NCBI GenBank assembly: GCA_022837485.1
Contig: JALHHH010000056.1
Span: 1-17,891, forward strand
Length of the DNA: 17,891 bases
From: Bacteroidales bacterium
Lineage (GTDB): Bacteria; Bacteroidota; Bacteroidia; Bacteroidales; Lentimicrobiaceae
Direction: 5' to 3'
This document shows positions 1 to 7,413 of the stretch, in pieces. The notes beneath the pieces were generated by a model. That model did no database searches, was not told the origin of the DNA, and saw only the letters and a program-made list of their open reading frames with translations. The position numbers and the translations under genes are program-made. Positions within the stretch are counted from its first letter, which is position 1; each line of letters opens with the position of its first letter.

Positions 1-288
1 TTTTTGTAATTCAGAATCATTCCAAATAAAAAAGTATCCGTAATCATGTATTTTCAATTTTCCCGGACAGGTTAAGCATCCGGGTGTATTTGTCTGGTAT
101 AATCAATAGATTGCCCTTGCGGGATGAACTTCGATTTTTTAAGGATATCCCGGAATAATCAATGACCAATGTCTGATCCGGATTCAGAGGAAAAGCAATT
201 ATCCGATGATCGCCGTAATATGCACAAATCTGCATATCCGGGTGAACAAGCCTGTGGTTAAGATGTTTAACAGTGAAAAGTAAAAAGA
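1..288. other. Left-edge region without a convincing gene
   Basis: This AT-rich stretch precedes the lyase gene. A 63-codon open frame lies on the minus strand (44-235) and has a plausible amino-acid mix, but I recognise no domain, it has no clear promoter, and it could be chance or a decayed fragment. On the plus strand there is no good TAnnTTTG box close to the lyase start; the nearest resemblance (TGTATTTG, about 84-91) is mismatched and 200 bases away. The promoter of the lyase is therefore not identified. Confidence 0.4.
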
Positions 289-1299
289 ATGAACTACCCC
301 CAAAAAGTAACCATTGGCGATATCACTGTCCGCGACGGATTTCAGCACGAAGAAAAATTTATCCCCACCGAAGCCAAGCTGTGGGTGGCTGAACAGCTTA
401 TACTAAGCGGGTTTAAGCATATTGAACTCACCAACCTGGGCAATCCCACAGGAATGCCGCAGTTCAGGGATGCCGACGCCCTGCTCAAAGGCATCCGCAA
501 AAGCAAAGCGGTAGCCCATCTGATCGGCGGGGTAAGCATTACCGCGGTGACCATCCGCGAAAAAGCCATAGAGCGCGCCATTGAAGCCCGCAAGGAGGGC
601 TGGGGACCCGACCGCATCCTGCTGATGGTTTCCACCAGCGAATCGCACCACAAAAAAAATTCGGGCCTTTCGCTGGATGAATACTGGAAAATGGCTGAGA
701 AGTACATTCCCCTGGCGCACGATGCGGGCATCAAGGTAAACGGAACCGTCAGCACCATTTGGGGCTGCCCGATTGAAGGACCAACGAAGATGGAAAAAGC
801 GATTGATTTCACCAAACGCTGGCTCGATATAGGCGCAAATGATGTGGAGCACGCCGATCACGACGGCTCCGCTTCGCCCGACCGGGTGTACCGTTATTTT
901 TCGATGTTGCTCGACAGCATCCCGAATCCCGAAAAGCACATTGTGCACCTCCACACCACCCGGGGCTGGGGCCTGGCCAATGTGCTCGCCGCCTTGCAGG
1001 CGGGTATGACCAATTACGAATCCACTCTCGGGGGAATAGGCGGGCAGCCGGCCAACTTTGTGGACGGAGTGCCCGTGGCCGGAACCGGCTCATACTACTA
1101 TAAAGATCCCGGCATTACCGGACTTGTTACAACAGAGGATATGGTGGTAATGATGGATGAAATGGGCATTCAAACCAACCTCGACATCGACCGCATCCTG
1201 GAAACGGGAGCCATGACGGAACGCATCGTTGGCCGTCGCCTGCGTTCAGAGTCCATCAAAAACGGCAGAATCCCCAAATCGCTGAGCGGAAAGGCCTGA
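289..1299 (+). CDS. HMG-CoA-lyase-like DRE-TIM metallolyase lacking the catalytic Cys
   Basis: This 336-residue protein is a member of the pyruvate carboxyltransferase/HMG-CoA lyase (DRE-TIM metallolyase) family, which cleave or form C-C bonds next to a thioester or keto acid using a divalent metal. The start of the barrel carries the R15-D16-G17-F-Q19 motif (RDGLQ in HMG-CoA lyases). The metal-binding HxH is present as H220-L-H222, and GCPIEG at 159-164 matches the conserved GCPYEG. However, the family signature loop GLGGCP reads GGIGGQP (248-254): the catalytic cysteine of HMG-CoA lyase is Q253, and the loop is followed by about 15 extra residues before the TTEDMV segment. So the fold is secure, but HMG-CoA lyase activity is doubtful. 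The ATG start fits the family's N-terminus. No acyl-CoA, leucine or mevalonate genes adjoin it; it converges on ssb. Alternatives include another acyl-CoA or hydroxy-acid lyase or synthase. Confidence 0.85.
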   Translation: MNYPQKVTIGDITVRDGFQHEEKFIPTEAKLWVAEQLILSGFKHIELTNLGNPTGMPQFRDADALLKGIRKSKAVAHLIGGVSITAVTIREKAIERAIEARKEGWGPDRILLMVSTSESHHKKNSGLSLDEYWKMAEKYIPLAHDAGIKVNGTVSTIWGCPIEGPTKMEKAIDFTKRWLDIGANDVEHADHDGSASPDRVYRYFSMLLDSIPNPEKHIVHLHTTRGWGLANVLAALQAGMTNYESTLGGIGGQPANFVDGVPVAGTGSYYYKDPGITGLVTTEDMVVMMDEMGIQTNLDIDRILETGAMTERIVGRRLRSESIKNGRIPKSLSGKA

Positions 1300-1365
1300 G
1301 CACAACACCATGCCCTGCCACACAGGGTGACAGGGTGAAAATTTATTAAATCGGTTTATTCCGGT

Positions 1366-1791
1366 TCAGAATGGCAGGTCATCTTCCGGCTCCTGCAAAG
1401 GCGGGGGTGCAGGTTGTGCAGCTGGCTGATTTTCCTGGTAAGAAGAAGAATCGTTCGACTGCCTTGATCCCAGCAGGTTCAGCGTATCCCCTTCTATTTC
1501 GGTTATGTAGCGCTTTTGTCCGTCTTTTTCGTAGGAGCGGTTCCGGATACGGCCCTCAATATAAACCTGGGAACCTTTCCTCAGAAATTTCTCGGCGATC
1601 TCCGCCAGTCCCCGCCATAGGATAATGTTGTGCCATTCCGTTTGCTCCATCTCCTGCCCTTCGCGGTTGCGGTAAGTCTCAGTGGTGGCCAGCGAAAATG
1701 ATGCCTTCTTCACACCCTTGTCAAAATTCTGAATTTCAGGATCCCTGCCCAGATTACCAATCAGGATCGCCTTGTTGACACCTCTTGCCAT
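1366..1791 (-). CDS. ssb: Single-stranded DNA-binding protein
   Basis: This 141-residue protein coats single-stranded DNA during replication, repair and recombination, normally as a homotetramer. The N-terminal OB fold (about residues 3-107) has the typical VNKAILIGNLGRDPE opening, the TEWHNI segment and the GSQVYIEGRI segment. A low-complexity linker rich in Gln, Pro and Ala follows, and the protein ends in the acidic tip EPEDDLPF, which docks repair and replication partners. The length is usual for a bacterial SSB. It lies downstream of mutY on the same strand with a 90-base gap, and a good Bacteroidota promoter in that gap indicates it can be transcribed independently. In many Bacteroidota gldE would follow next; here the gene instead faces the convergent lyase gene. 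Confidence 0.97.
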   Translation of the reverse strand: MARGVNKAILIGNLGRDPEIQNFDKGVKKASFSLATTETYRNREGQEMEQTEWHNIILWRGLAEIAEKFLRKGSQVYIEGRIRNRSYEKDGQKRYITEIEGDTLNLLGSRQSNDSSSYQENQPAAQPAPPPLQEPEDDLPF

Positions 1792-1820
1792 ATTGCTTTT
1801 TGTTTAGCCTGTTATTGTGA

Positions 1821-1851
1821 CAAATATACTGCTTAACACCACCAAAAACAA
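1821..1851 (-). promoter_or_regulatory. Bacteroidota-type promoter of ssb
   Basis: Read on the minus strand, a TATATTTG box (complement of 1821-1828) matches the TAnnTTTG -7 consensus exactly. A TTG (complement of 1849-1851) lies 20 bases upstream at the expected -33 position. The predicted transcript starts about 20-25 bases before the ssb ATG. Confidence 0.6.
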
Positions 1852-1881
1852 GCGATGCGGATAAAAGTCAGCGTATCCGGC

Positions 1882-2955
1882 TCAGTAAACCTGGTCCTGA
1901 AAAAAACGATCCATAAGTCTTGAAACGGGCAGATACTTCAGCTGGTCAACCGGTATAAGTTTATAATTACTTCCGGATTGCAGATGCATATTTAATATAC
2001 CGCTGATTTTGTAGAACCGGGCATAAATTATCCGATGGCTCAGAATATGTTTTGCATCGCTCAGGAGCACTGCCTTACAGGCATTATACGGATCAAGCTG
2101 CTTCCACAAACCGCTTGCTTCAAGTTCGCCGGGATCGAGCAGGTGACCGGATTCCACAAGGGGTAGTTCCCAGAGGTTCTCCCAGATGTCCCTGTCTCTG
2201 CGCTGCTGCATCACGACGTCTCCCTGAGCCGTAACAGCAAATATATAATTGAACCATCTGGTTTTTCGAGGTATCTCCGGACGTTTTACCGGAAGCTGTT
2301 CCACTTTCCCGTTTAAAAAGGCAAAACATTCGTCCGAAAAAATACAGTTCGGGCAGTCGGGCCTTCCCGGTTTGCAGAAAAGTGCGCCGAATTCCATAAC
2401 TGCCTGGTTGTATGTTCCGGGATCCTCCCGGTGTATGTACTGAAGCGACTTTTCAGCCACTCGTTTAAAAGACCGGCCCGAACCGGCCACTTCTTCTATA
2501 CCGAACAATCGCGAAAACACCCGGATAACGTTTCCGTCTACCACCGGCACCGGCTCACCTCCGCTGATCGAGGCAACGGCTGCCGCTGTGTATTTCCCTA
2601 TCCCCTTAAGTTTAATCAGCTTATCGTAGGTTTCGGGGAATACGCCCTGGTATTCACTTACTACCATTCCGGCGGCAGCATGCATATTCCTGGCCCTGCT
2701 GTAATACCCCAGTCCTTTCCACACGGCGAGCACCTCCTGCCCGGAGGCAGAGGCAAGCGATTGCACATCCCGAAATCTACCGGTAAACCGCAAAAAATAA
2801 CCGAGTCCCTGATCGACCTTCGTTTGCTGAAGAATCACCTCTGAAACCCAAATGGTATACGGATCGCGTGTGTGCCGCCAGGGAAGATCCCTTCGGCTGG
2901 TACGATACCAGCGCATAATACGGTCACCAAAATCAGTCATATTCCCGAAAAACAC
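1882..2955 (-). CDS. mutY: A/G-specific adenine glycosylase MutY
   Basis: MutY removes adenine mispaired with 8-oxoguanine, the last guard against G:C to T:A mutation after oxidative damage. The 357-residue protein has the HhH-GPD glycosylase domain with the catalytic glutamate in WVSE (E39), the helix-hairpin-helix LKGIGKYTAAA (about 116-126) and the catalytic aspartate in VPVVDGNVI (D140). The [4Fe-4S] cluster ligands are C194, C201, C204 and C210 with the standard C-x6-C-x2-C-x5-C spacing. The C-terminal part (about 230-357) is the NUDIX-like domain that reads 8-oxoG, with an SH-containing loop (HILSHRI). A second in-frame ATG five codons in is an alternative start. It is divergent from the HU gene and upstream of ssb. 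No clear TAnnTTTG box was found for it in the divergent gap. Confidence 0.96.
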   Translation of the reverse strand: MFFGNMTDFGDRIMRWYRTSRRDLPWRHTRDPYTIWVSEVILQQTKVDQGLGYFLRFTGRFRDVQSLASASGQEVLAVWKGLGYYSRARNMHAAAGMVVSEYQGVFPETYDKLIKLKGIGKYTAAAVASISGGEPVPVVDGNVIRVFSRLFGIEEVAGSGRSFKRVAEKSLQYIHREDPGTYNQAVMEFGALFCKPGRPDCPNCIFSDECFAFLNGKVEQLPVKRPEIPRKTRWFNYIFAVTAQGDVVMQQRRDRDIWENLWELPLVESGHLLDPGELEASGLWKQLDPYNACKAVLLSDAKHILSHRIIYARFYKISGILNMHLQSGSNYKLIPVDQLKYLPVSRLMDRFFQDQVY

Positions 2956-2993
2956 TTAAATTGAGTCATTTACCCCTAAAAAAAACGGATTAT

Positions 2994-3024
2994 TTTCGTT
3001 TTGTTTCAAAAACCTGTATATTTG
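2994..3024 (+). promoter_or_regulatory. Bacteroidota-type promoter of the HU gene
   Basis: TATATTTG at 3017-3024 matches the -7 consensus TAnnTTTG exactly. A TTTC at 2994-2997, 19 bases upstream, is a near match to the TTTG -33 element; another TTTG at 3000-3003 is closer than usual. The predicted leader before the HU start is about 40 bases and A/T-rich, as expected for a highly expressed gene in this phylum. Confidence 0.6.
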
Positions 3025-3072
3025 CACCCCGTTTAAAAAATTTATTCTCAAATCTTTAAAAACTCAATCAAA

Positions 3073-3357
3073 ATGACAAAGGCAGAAATTGTGGCTGAAA
3101 TTGCTAGCAAAACCAATATTGAAAAGGTTGCAGTTCAACAGACTGTTGAGGCTTTCATGGAAGCCGTAAAAAACTCCCTTGCAAACGGCGAGAATGTTTA
3201 CCTCAGGGGATTTGGCAGCTTCACCACTAAGAAAAGGGCTGAAAAAACCGGTCGCAACATTTCCAAGAACACCACCATCATCATCCCTGCTCACAACATC
3301 CCAGCTTTTAAACCTGCCAAGACGTTCGTGAACGAAGTTAAAAACAAGGTTAAATAA
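3073..3357 (+). CDS. hup: HU-family nucleoid DNA-binding protein
   Basis: This 94-residue protein is the size of a classical HU/IHF subunit, which dimerises and bends DNA in the nucleoid. It begins MTKAEIVAEIA, followed by the two-helix dimerisation part (about 1-40), the GFGSF turn (47-51) and the flexible beta arm. The arm tip and exit read IPAHNIPAFKPAK, where HU usually has a closely related R-N/H-P-x-T segment followed by IPA. It has a strong Bacteroidota promoter and is followed after 30 bases by a 29-codon gene for a basic peptide, so the two are probably co-transcribed up to the terminator near 3500. The gene is divergent from mutY. Confidence 0.96.
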   Translation: MTKAEIVAEIASKTNIEKVAVQQTVEAFMEAVKNSLANGENVYLRGFGSFTTKKRAEKTGRNISKNTTIIIPAHNIPAFKPAKTFVNEVKNKVK

Positions 3358-3387
3358 GCAGTTGTTCAATAATTAAAATACTATACC

Positions 3388-3477
3388 ATGCCCAGCGGAA
3401 AAAAAAGAAAAAGGCATAAAATGGCCACGCACAAACGGAAAAAACGTTTGCGCAAGAATCGGCATAAAAAGAAATAA
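3388..3477 (+). CDS. 29-residue highly basic ribosomal-type peptide (mS38/bS22-like)
   Basis: A complete small frame runs from ATG 3388 to TAA 3475-3477. Of its 29 residues, 20 are basic (11 Lys, 6 Arg, 3 His), and there are no acidic residues. The core KRKRHKMATHKRKKRLRK resembles the AURKAIP1/COX24 C-terminal domain found in mitochondrial mS38 and in the small mycobacterial protein bS22, both ribosomal subunit components. I infer a ribosome-bound peptide. A cryo-EM study of a Flavobacterium ribosome described a new protein called bL38; I cannot tell from here whether this gene is that protein. An internal Met at codon 12 is an alternative start. It sits 30 bases after the HU gene and is followed by a hairpin terminator, so it is probably expressed with HU. 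No Shine-Dalgarno sequence precedes it. Confidence 0.8.
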   Translation: MPSGKKRKRHKMATHKRKKRLRKNRHKKK

Positions 3478-3497
3478 GTTTTCTTGATTTGGGAAAT

Positions 3498-3546
3498 AAC
3501 CACCACATACCACCCGAAATACGTTTTCAGGGCATGTGGTGGTTTT
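3498..3546 (+). terminator. Hairpin terminator after the HU/mini-gene unit
   Basis: A perfect 11-bp inverted repeat pairs AACCACCACAT (3498-3508) with ATGTGGTGGTT (3534-3544), with a 25-base loop. The right arm runs into a short T stretch (3543-3546). The T tract is modest and the loop long, but the position, 20 bases past the mini-gene stop and before rng, suits termination. The rest of the 3478-3640 gap shows no recognisable promoter box for rng. Confidence 0.6.
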
Positions 3547-3640
3547 ACTCCTCATGCTGTCAGTTAATCCTTTACACGACAGGTTCAGCTAAAGCATTTT
3601 CTGTTACAAGCATTCTCTCTACATCTAAAAAATCAGGATT

Positions 3641-5191
3641 TTGAATAAGGAACTGATTATCGACACCAGTCTTTCAGAAGTCAATATAGCCTTACTGGAA
3701 GACAAGGAACTTGTCGAACTCAATAAAGAAAAAAGTAACAATAACTTTTCTGTAGGTGATATTTATCTGGGCCGGGTAAAGAAAATCATGCCCGGTCTGA
3801 ATGCTGCTTTTGTTGATGTCGGATACGAAAAAGATGCATTTTTGCATTACCTCGACCTCGGTCCGCAGGTTAATTCTCTCAACAAACTTCTTAAACTTCA
3901 CCTTTCGGGAAAGCCGGATGCACCTTCCCTTACCGATTTTGAGCCGGAACCCGATATAGAAAAAACCGGCAAAATTACTTCGGTACTTACGCAGAACCAA
4001 CCGGTTCTGATTCAGATTGCAAAAGAGCCGATCTCTACCAAGGGCCCCAGAGTTTCTTCCGAAATCTCCTTCGCCGGCCGGTATCTGGTTCTTGTTCCAT
4101 TCTCAACACGGGTCTCCGTTTCCCAGAAAATTAAAAGCGTTGATGAACGTAACCGGCTGAAACGTCTCATCACAAGCATCAAACCCAGGAATTTCGGAGT
4201 TATCATCCGTACGGTAGCAGAAAATAAAAAAGTAGCCGACCTCGATGCCGACCTGCGGAGCCTGATCGCCAAATGGGATGCCGTTATTGCTAAACTACCG
4301 GGTGCCAAACCTCCCCAGCGAATACTGAGCGAAATCGACCGCACCACAGCTATCCTTCGCGACCTGCTGAATGAATCGTTCAACAACATTCACGTGAACG
4401 ATGCAGGCATCTACGAGGAAATTAAAGCCTATATCAAAACCATTGCCCCCGATAAAGTCGACATCGTTAAACTTTATAAGGGAAAAACTACGATTTTCGA
4501 GAATTTCGGCGTCGATAAACAGATAAAAAATTCCTTCGGTAAAATTATTACCATCAAAAGCGGAGTCTATCTGATTATTGAACATACCGAAGCTCTTCAC
4601 GTGATCGATGTGAACAGCGGTCACCGGGTGAATTCGGAGATCTCCCAGGAAATGAATGCACTGGCCGTTAACCTCGAAGCCGCAGCAGAAATCGCCCGGC
4701 AGCTCAGGCTGCGCGATATGGGCGGTATTATCGTGGTCGACTTCATCGATATGCATGAAGGAGCTAACCGCCGCAAGCTTTACCAAAGGCTGAAAGAGGA
4801 AATGGCAAAAGACCATGCAAAGCATACCATTCTCCCTCCCAGCAAATTCGGACTGGTTCAGATTACCCGCCAGCGCGTAAGACCCGAAATGAATGTGCAG
4901 ATCCTTGAAAAATGCCCCGCCTGCGGAGGAACCGGCGAAATTAAACCAAGCATCATACACATCGATCAGATAGAAAATAACATCCGCTATCTGATTCACG
5001 ATCAGAATGAACCTTACATTAAAATAAATCTGCACCCGTTTATCTATTCTTACCTTATCCACGGACTTCCGTCGATACGCCTGAAGTGGTTCCTGAAATT
5101 CAAACGCTGGATCAGACTCAGACCCATGCCTTCGTACCACTTCCTTGAATACCACTTTTTTAACAGAAACGATGACGAAATAAAAATGTAA
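3641..5191 (+). CDS. rng: Ribonuclease E/G family endoribonuclease
   Basis: RNase G cuts single-stranded A/U-rich RNA and matures rRNA 5' ends. The 516-residue protein starts at a TTG codon; the following NKELIIDTSLSEVNIALLE matches the usual N-terminus of Bacteroidota homologues, and no better in-frame start exists. Residues about 36-130 form the S1 RNA-binding domain (GDIYLGRVKKIMPGLNAAFVD). The catalytic magnesium-binding aspartates are D323 in VIDVNSG and D367 in VVDFIDM. The zinc-link CPACGGTG at 425-432 has both cysteines needed for dimer or tetramer assembly. The length corresponds to RNase G rather than full RNase E, with no long disordered tail. It follows HU and the mini-gene after a terminator, and is itself followed by a strong terminator just before trpS. 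Confidence 0.95.
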   Translation: MNKELIIDTSLSEVNIALLEDKELVELNKEKSNNNFSVGDIYLGRVKKIMPGLNAAFVDVGYEKDAFLHYLDLGPQVNSLNKLLKLHLSGKPDAPSLTDFEPEPDIEKTGKITSVLTQNQPVLIQIAKEPISTKGPRVSSEISFAGRYLVLVPFSTRVSVSQKIKSVDERNRLKRLITSIKPRNFGVIIRTVAENKKVADLDADLRSLIAKWDAVIAKLPGAKPPQRILSEIDRTTAILRDLLNESFNNIHVNDAGIYEEIKAYIKTIAPDKVDIVKLYKGKTTIFENFGVDKQIKNSFGKIITIKSGVYLIIEHTEALHVIDVNSGHRVNSEISQEMNALAVNLEAAAEIARQLRLRDMGGIIVVDFIDMHEGANRRKLYQRLKEEMAKDHAKHTILPPSKFGLVQITRQRVRPEMNVQILEKCPACGGTGEIKPSIIHIDQIENNIRYLIHDQNEPYIKINLHPFIYSYLIHGLPSIRLKWFLKFKRWIRLRPMPSYHFLEYHFFNRNDDEIKM

Positions 5192-5241
5192 GCATCCTGC
5201 CTGCGGTATCCGCAAAGGCAGTTTCCTATTCATTTTCGTAG

Positions 5242-5249
5242 TATTTTTG
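5242..5249 (+). promoter_or_regulatory. Possible -7 box for trpS, next to the rng terminator
   Basis: TATTTTTG matches TAnnTTTG, but no convincing TTTG lies 19-21 bases upstream. A start about 7 bases downstream would fall within the left arm of the terminator at 5252-5278, so transcripts starting here would lack a complete hairpin. It is the only candidate promoter seen between rng and trpS. Confidence 0.35.
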
Positions 5250-5251
5250 TA

Positions 5252-5287
5252 CCGGGCTTCCATTGAAAATAAGCCCGGATTTTTTTT
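5252..5287 (+). terminator. Rho-independent terminator between rng and trpS
   Basis: CCGGGCTT (5252-5259) pairs perfectly with AAGCCCGG (5271-5278) around an 11-base loop, followed directly by A and eight T residues (5280-5287). This is the strongest intrinsic terminator in the window. It lies 60 bases after the rng stop and ends 14 bases before the trpS ATG, so it should shield trpS from rng read-through, or act as an attenuator if trpS transcripts begin further upstream. Confidence 0.8.
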
Positions 5288-5301
5288 ACCCAAACATAGT
5301 T

Positions 5302-6297
5302 ATGGATACAGTTGTAAGCGGCATCAGACCTACTGGAAACCTTCACCTCGGAAATTACTTCGGAGCACTGAAGAATTTTATTAAAATGCAGAATGAAAAT
5401 AACTGCTACTTTTTTATTGCCGATTATCATTCCCTCACCACCCACCCTACCCCTGCCGATCTGCACGGTAATGTGAAAAGCGTTCTGGTCGACTACCTCG
5501 CTGCCGGCCTCGATCCCGAAAAAGCAACCCTATACCTGCAAAGCGATCTGCCCGAAACCGCTGAACTGTACCTGTTCCTGAATATGAATGCCTACCTGGG
5601 AGAGCTGGAAAGAGTTACCTCGTTCAAGGACAAGGCCCGCTCGCAACCCGACAACATCAATGCCGGACTGCTGACGTATCCGACGCTTATGGCCGCCGAT
5701 ATCATCATTCACAAGGCTCACAAAGTACCCGTGGGCAAAGACCAGGAACAGCACCTCGAAATGACCCGCACCTTTGCCAACCGCTTTAACCGCCTGTATA
5801 AAACGGATTATTTCCCCGAACCGGTGGCCTATAACTTCGGGGAACAACTGATAAAAATCCCCGGGCTCGACGGAAGCACAAAAATGGGAAAATCGGAAGG
5901 CGAAGGCAATGCCATATTCCTGAAAGACGAACCGGCCGTTATCCGCAAAAAAATTATGAAAGCCGTTACCGACAGCGGCCCCACCGAACCCAACCAACCC
6001 AAACCTCAGGCCATCGAAAACATCTTCGCCCTGATGAAAGCCCTCTCACCCCCCGAAACCCTCGCTCATTTCGAGGAAGAATACAGGGAGTGCCGCATCC
6101 GATACGGCGATATGAAAAAACAACTGGCCGAAGATGCCATCGCCTTTACCGAACCCTTCCGTGAAAAAATGCGCGAACTCGAAGCCGATACCGCATACCT
6201 GCGCAGGGTGGTGAAAATGGGTAAAGATAAAGCCCGTGCCAGCGCAGGCAAAACAATAACGGAAGTAAGGGAAATCATTGGTTTCAAACCCTTCTGA
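5302..6297 (+). CDS. trpS: Tryptophanyl-tRNA synthetase
   Basis: This class I aminoacyl-tRNA synthetase charges tRNA-Trp. I chose the ATG at 5302 (331 residues) because it gives the family's usual beginning, MDTVVSGIRPTGNLHLGNYF; a frame extended 13 codons upstream would have to start inside the rng terminator. The HIGH-type motif is H15-L-G-N18, and the KMSKS-type motif is KMGKS at 194-198 in GSTKMGKSEG. The C-terminal tRNA-binding helical part runs to the end without truncation. It converges on corA with only 13 bases between stop codons. Transcription is probably insulated from rng by the hairpin just before the gene. Confidence 0.96.
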   Translation: MDTVVSGIRPTGNLHLGNYFGALKNFIKMQNENNCYFFIADYHSLTTHPTPADLHGNVKSVLVDYLAAGLDPEKATLYLQSDLPETAELYLFLNMNAYLGELERVTSFKDKARSQPDNINAGLLTYPTLMAADIIIHKAHKVPVGKDQEQHLEMTRTFANRFNRLYKTDYFPEPVAYNFGEQLIKIPGLDGSTKMGKSEGEGNAIFLKDEPAVIRKKIMKAVTDSGPTEPNQPKPQAIENIFALMKALSPPETLAHFEEEYRECRIRYGDMKKQLAEDAIAFTEPFREKMRELEADTAYLRRVVKMGKDKARASAGKTITEVREIIGFKPF

Positions 6298-6310
6298 CCC
6301 TCAGCTGATA

Positions 6311-7276
6311 CTACATCCAGCGCTTGCGCTTGAAAAGAAAGATCATGGAGCCGGCAAGCAATACCATGAATACCATCAGAACCCAGAACGAATTGGGATC
6401 ATCCTGAAGGGGCAATCCCACATTCATTCCGTATAAACTGGCAATAAACGTCAGCGGCAGCAGCATCGACGATATCAGGGTCAGTACTTTCATGATCTCG
6501 TTGGTACGGTTTGTCTGCAGGGAATCAAAGGTCTTCGACAATCCTTCCACAAGCTCCTGATAATCTTCCGTCATATCCCACATCTTCTGGTAATAGTCCA
6601 GAATATTACCCCAGTAATCTTCCATATCCTCGGCATAGCCGGCAATATCGCCCGATTCAAACTTATGAAACAACCGCAACTGAGGCTTGAAAATGGTATT
6701 TACAAGTATTATGTTTTTCCTGGTCAGGGATATGCGTTCAATGGTTCGCTCCGCTTTCTTGCTGAAGAGATCGCGGTTGATAAGCTCAACCTCAATGCCC
6801 AGCTTGCTGAGCAGAGAAAGCGATTCAAGCATAAGATGCTCCAGAATTTTGTATAAAAGTGCATCGCTGGTAGTCACATGCCTGACGTGATACGTATCCT
6901 CCGGCTCCCTGCCGCTGTTGAATAAATTCTTGACCACCCAGTGCGATTTGCCGATCGTAATGATGTAATCCTTACCCCAGAAAATCTTTACCTCTTTTGT
7001 CTTCAAAAATCGGTTCCAGCGGTCGAAATAGGGAAAATGCAGGATAAGAAAGTAATAATCGTCGTATATGTCGATCTTGGGACGCTGATTGGTCCGGCTT
7101 CTGCAATCCTCAATATCCAGAGGGTGAAAATGAAAATTGTCTTTTAAAAACTGCAGGTCCTGCTCGGAAGGGTCAAGAATATGATGCCACCTGAGCGTGC
7201 CGATATCAATGGTTTCAATCATGGAACCCTCCCGCTTTATATGTACCTGCTCTTCCGCGTGAATTTCAGGCGGCAC
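6311..7276 (-). CDS. corA: CorA-family magnesium/divalent cation transporter
   Basis: CorA forms homopentameric channels in the inner membrane that import magnesium (some members carry cobalt, nickel or zinc). The 321-residue protein has a long soluble N-terminal domain with alpha/beta and coiled helices (about 20-255), then two C-terminal membrane helices (about 262-282 and 297-315). The selectivity signature G283-M284-N285 sits at the end of the first helix, in LYGMNVG. The protein ends in basic residues (KRKRWM), as expected for a cytoplasmic tail. A second in-frame ATG at codon 19 (base 7222), beginning MIETIDIGTLRW, is an equally good start. It converges on trpS and is divergent from the msrC-like gene. 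Near the start I see only an imperfect promoter box. Confidence 0.93.
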   Translation of the reverse strand: MPPEIHAEEQVHIKREGSMIETIDIGTLRWHHILDPSEQDLQFLKDNFHFHPLDIEDCRSRTNQRPKIDIYDDYYFLILHFPYFDRWNRFLKTKEVKIFWGKDYIITIGKSHWVVKNLFNSGREPEDTYHVRHVTTSDALLYKILEHLMLESLSLLSKLGIEVELINRDLFSKKAERTIERISLTRKNIILVNTIFKPQLRLFHKFESGDIAGYAEDMEDYWGNILDYYQKMWDMTEDYQELVEGLSKTFDSLQTNRTNEIMKVLTLISSMLLPLTFIASLYGMNVGLPLQDDPNSFWVLMVFMVLLAGSMIFLFKRKRWM

Positions 7277-7413
7277 TAAATTACAAAATCGAAAGAACGG
7301 TGCGAAAAATAGTGCCGGATTTCGTTTTATAACTTGCGAATCCGTAATAATTCCTGCATTTTTGAACCCGGAGGTCGCTGATTTGTTCTATAATCCCGCA
7401 AAGGAACATTACA

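Noticed and set aside
44..235. 63-codon minus-strand open frame at the left edge
   Set aside because: No recognisable family, no promoter and short; mentioned in the edge entry but not called as a gene.
342..1093. Several long minus-strand frames (342-815, 403-954, 809-1093) opposite the lyase gene
   Set aside because: They are antisense shadows of a well-supported plus-strand gene with biased codon use, and show no family motifs.
1313..1327. CCCTG/CAGGG hairpin between the lyase and ssb
   Set aside because: Only 5 bp with no T tract on either strand; too weak to call a terminator.
4295..5293. 332-codon minus-strand open frame opposite rng
   Set aside because: It overlaps the catalytic part of rng in antisense and its product has no recognisable motifs; it also runs through the rng terminator.
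5263..5301. Upstream extension of trpS by 13 codons
   Set aside because: It would start inside the terminator loop and adds residues not found in tryptophanyl-tRNA synthetases; the ATG at 5302 fits the family.
7403..7407. AGGAA upstream of msrC as a Shine-Dalgarno site
   Set aside because: Bacteroidota ribosomes generally do not use such sites, and a single short match among all genes here is expected by chance.
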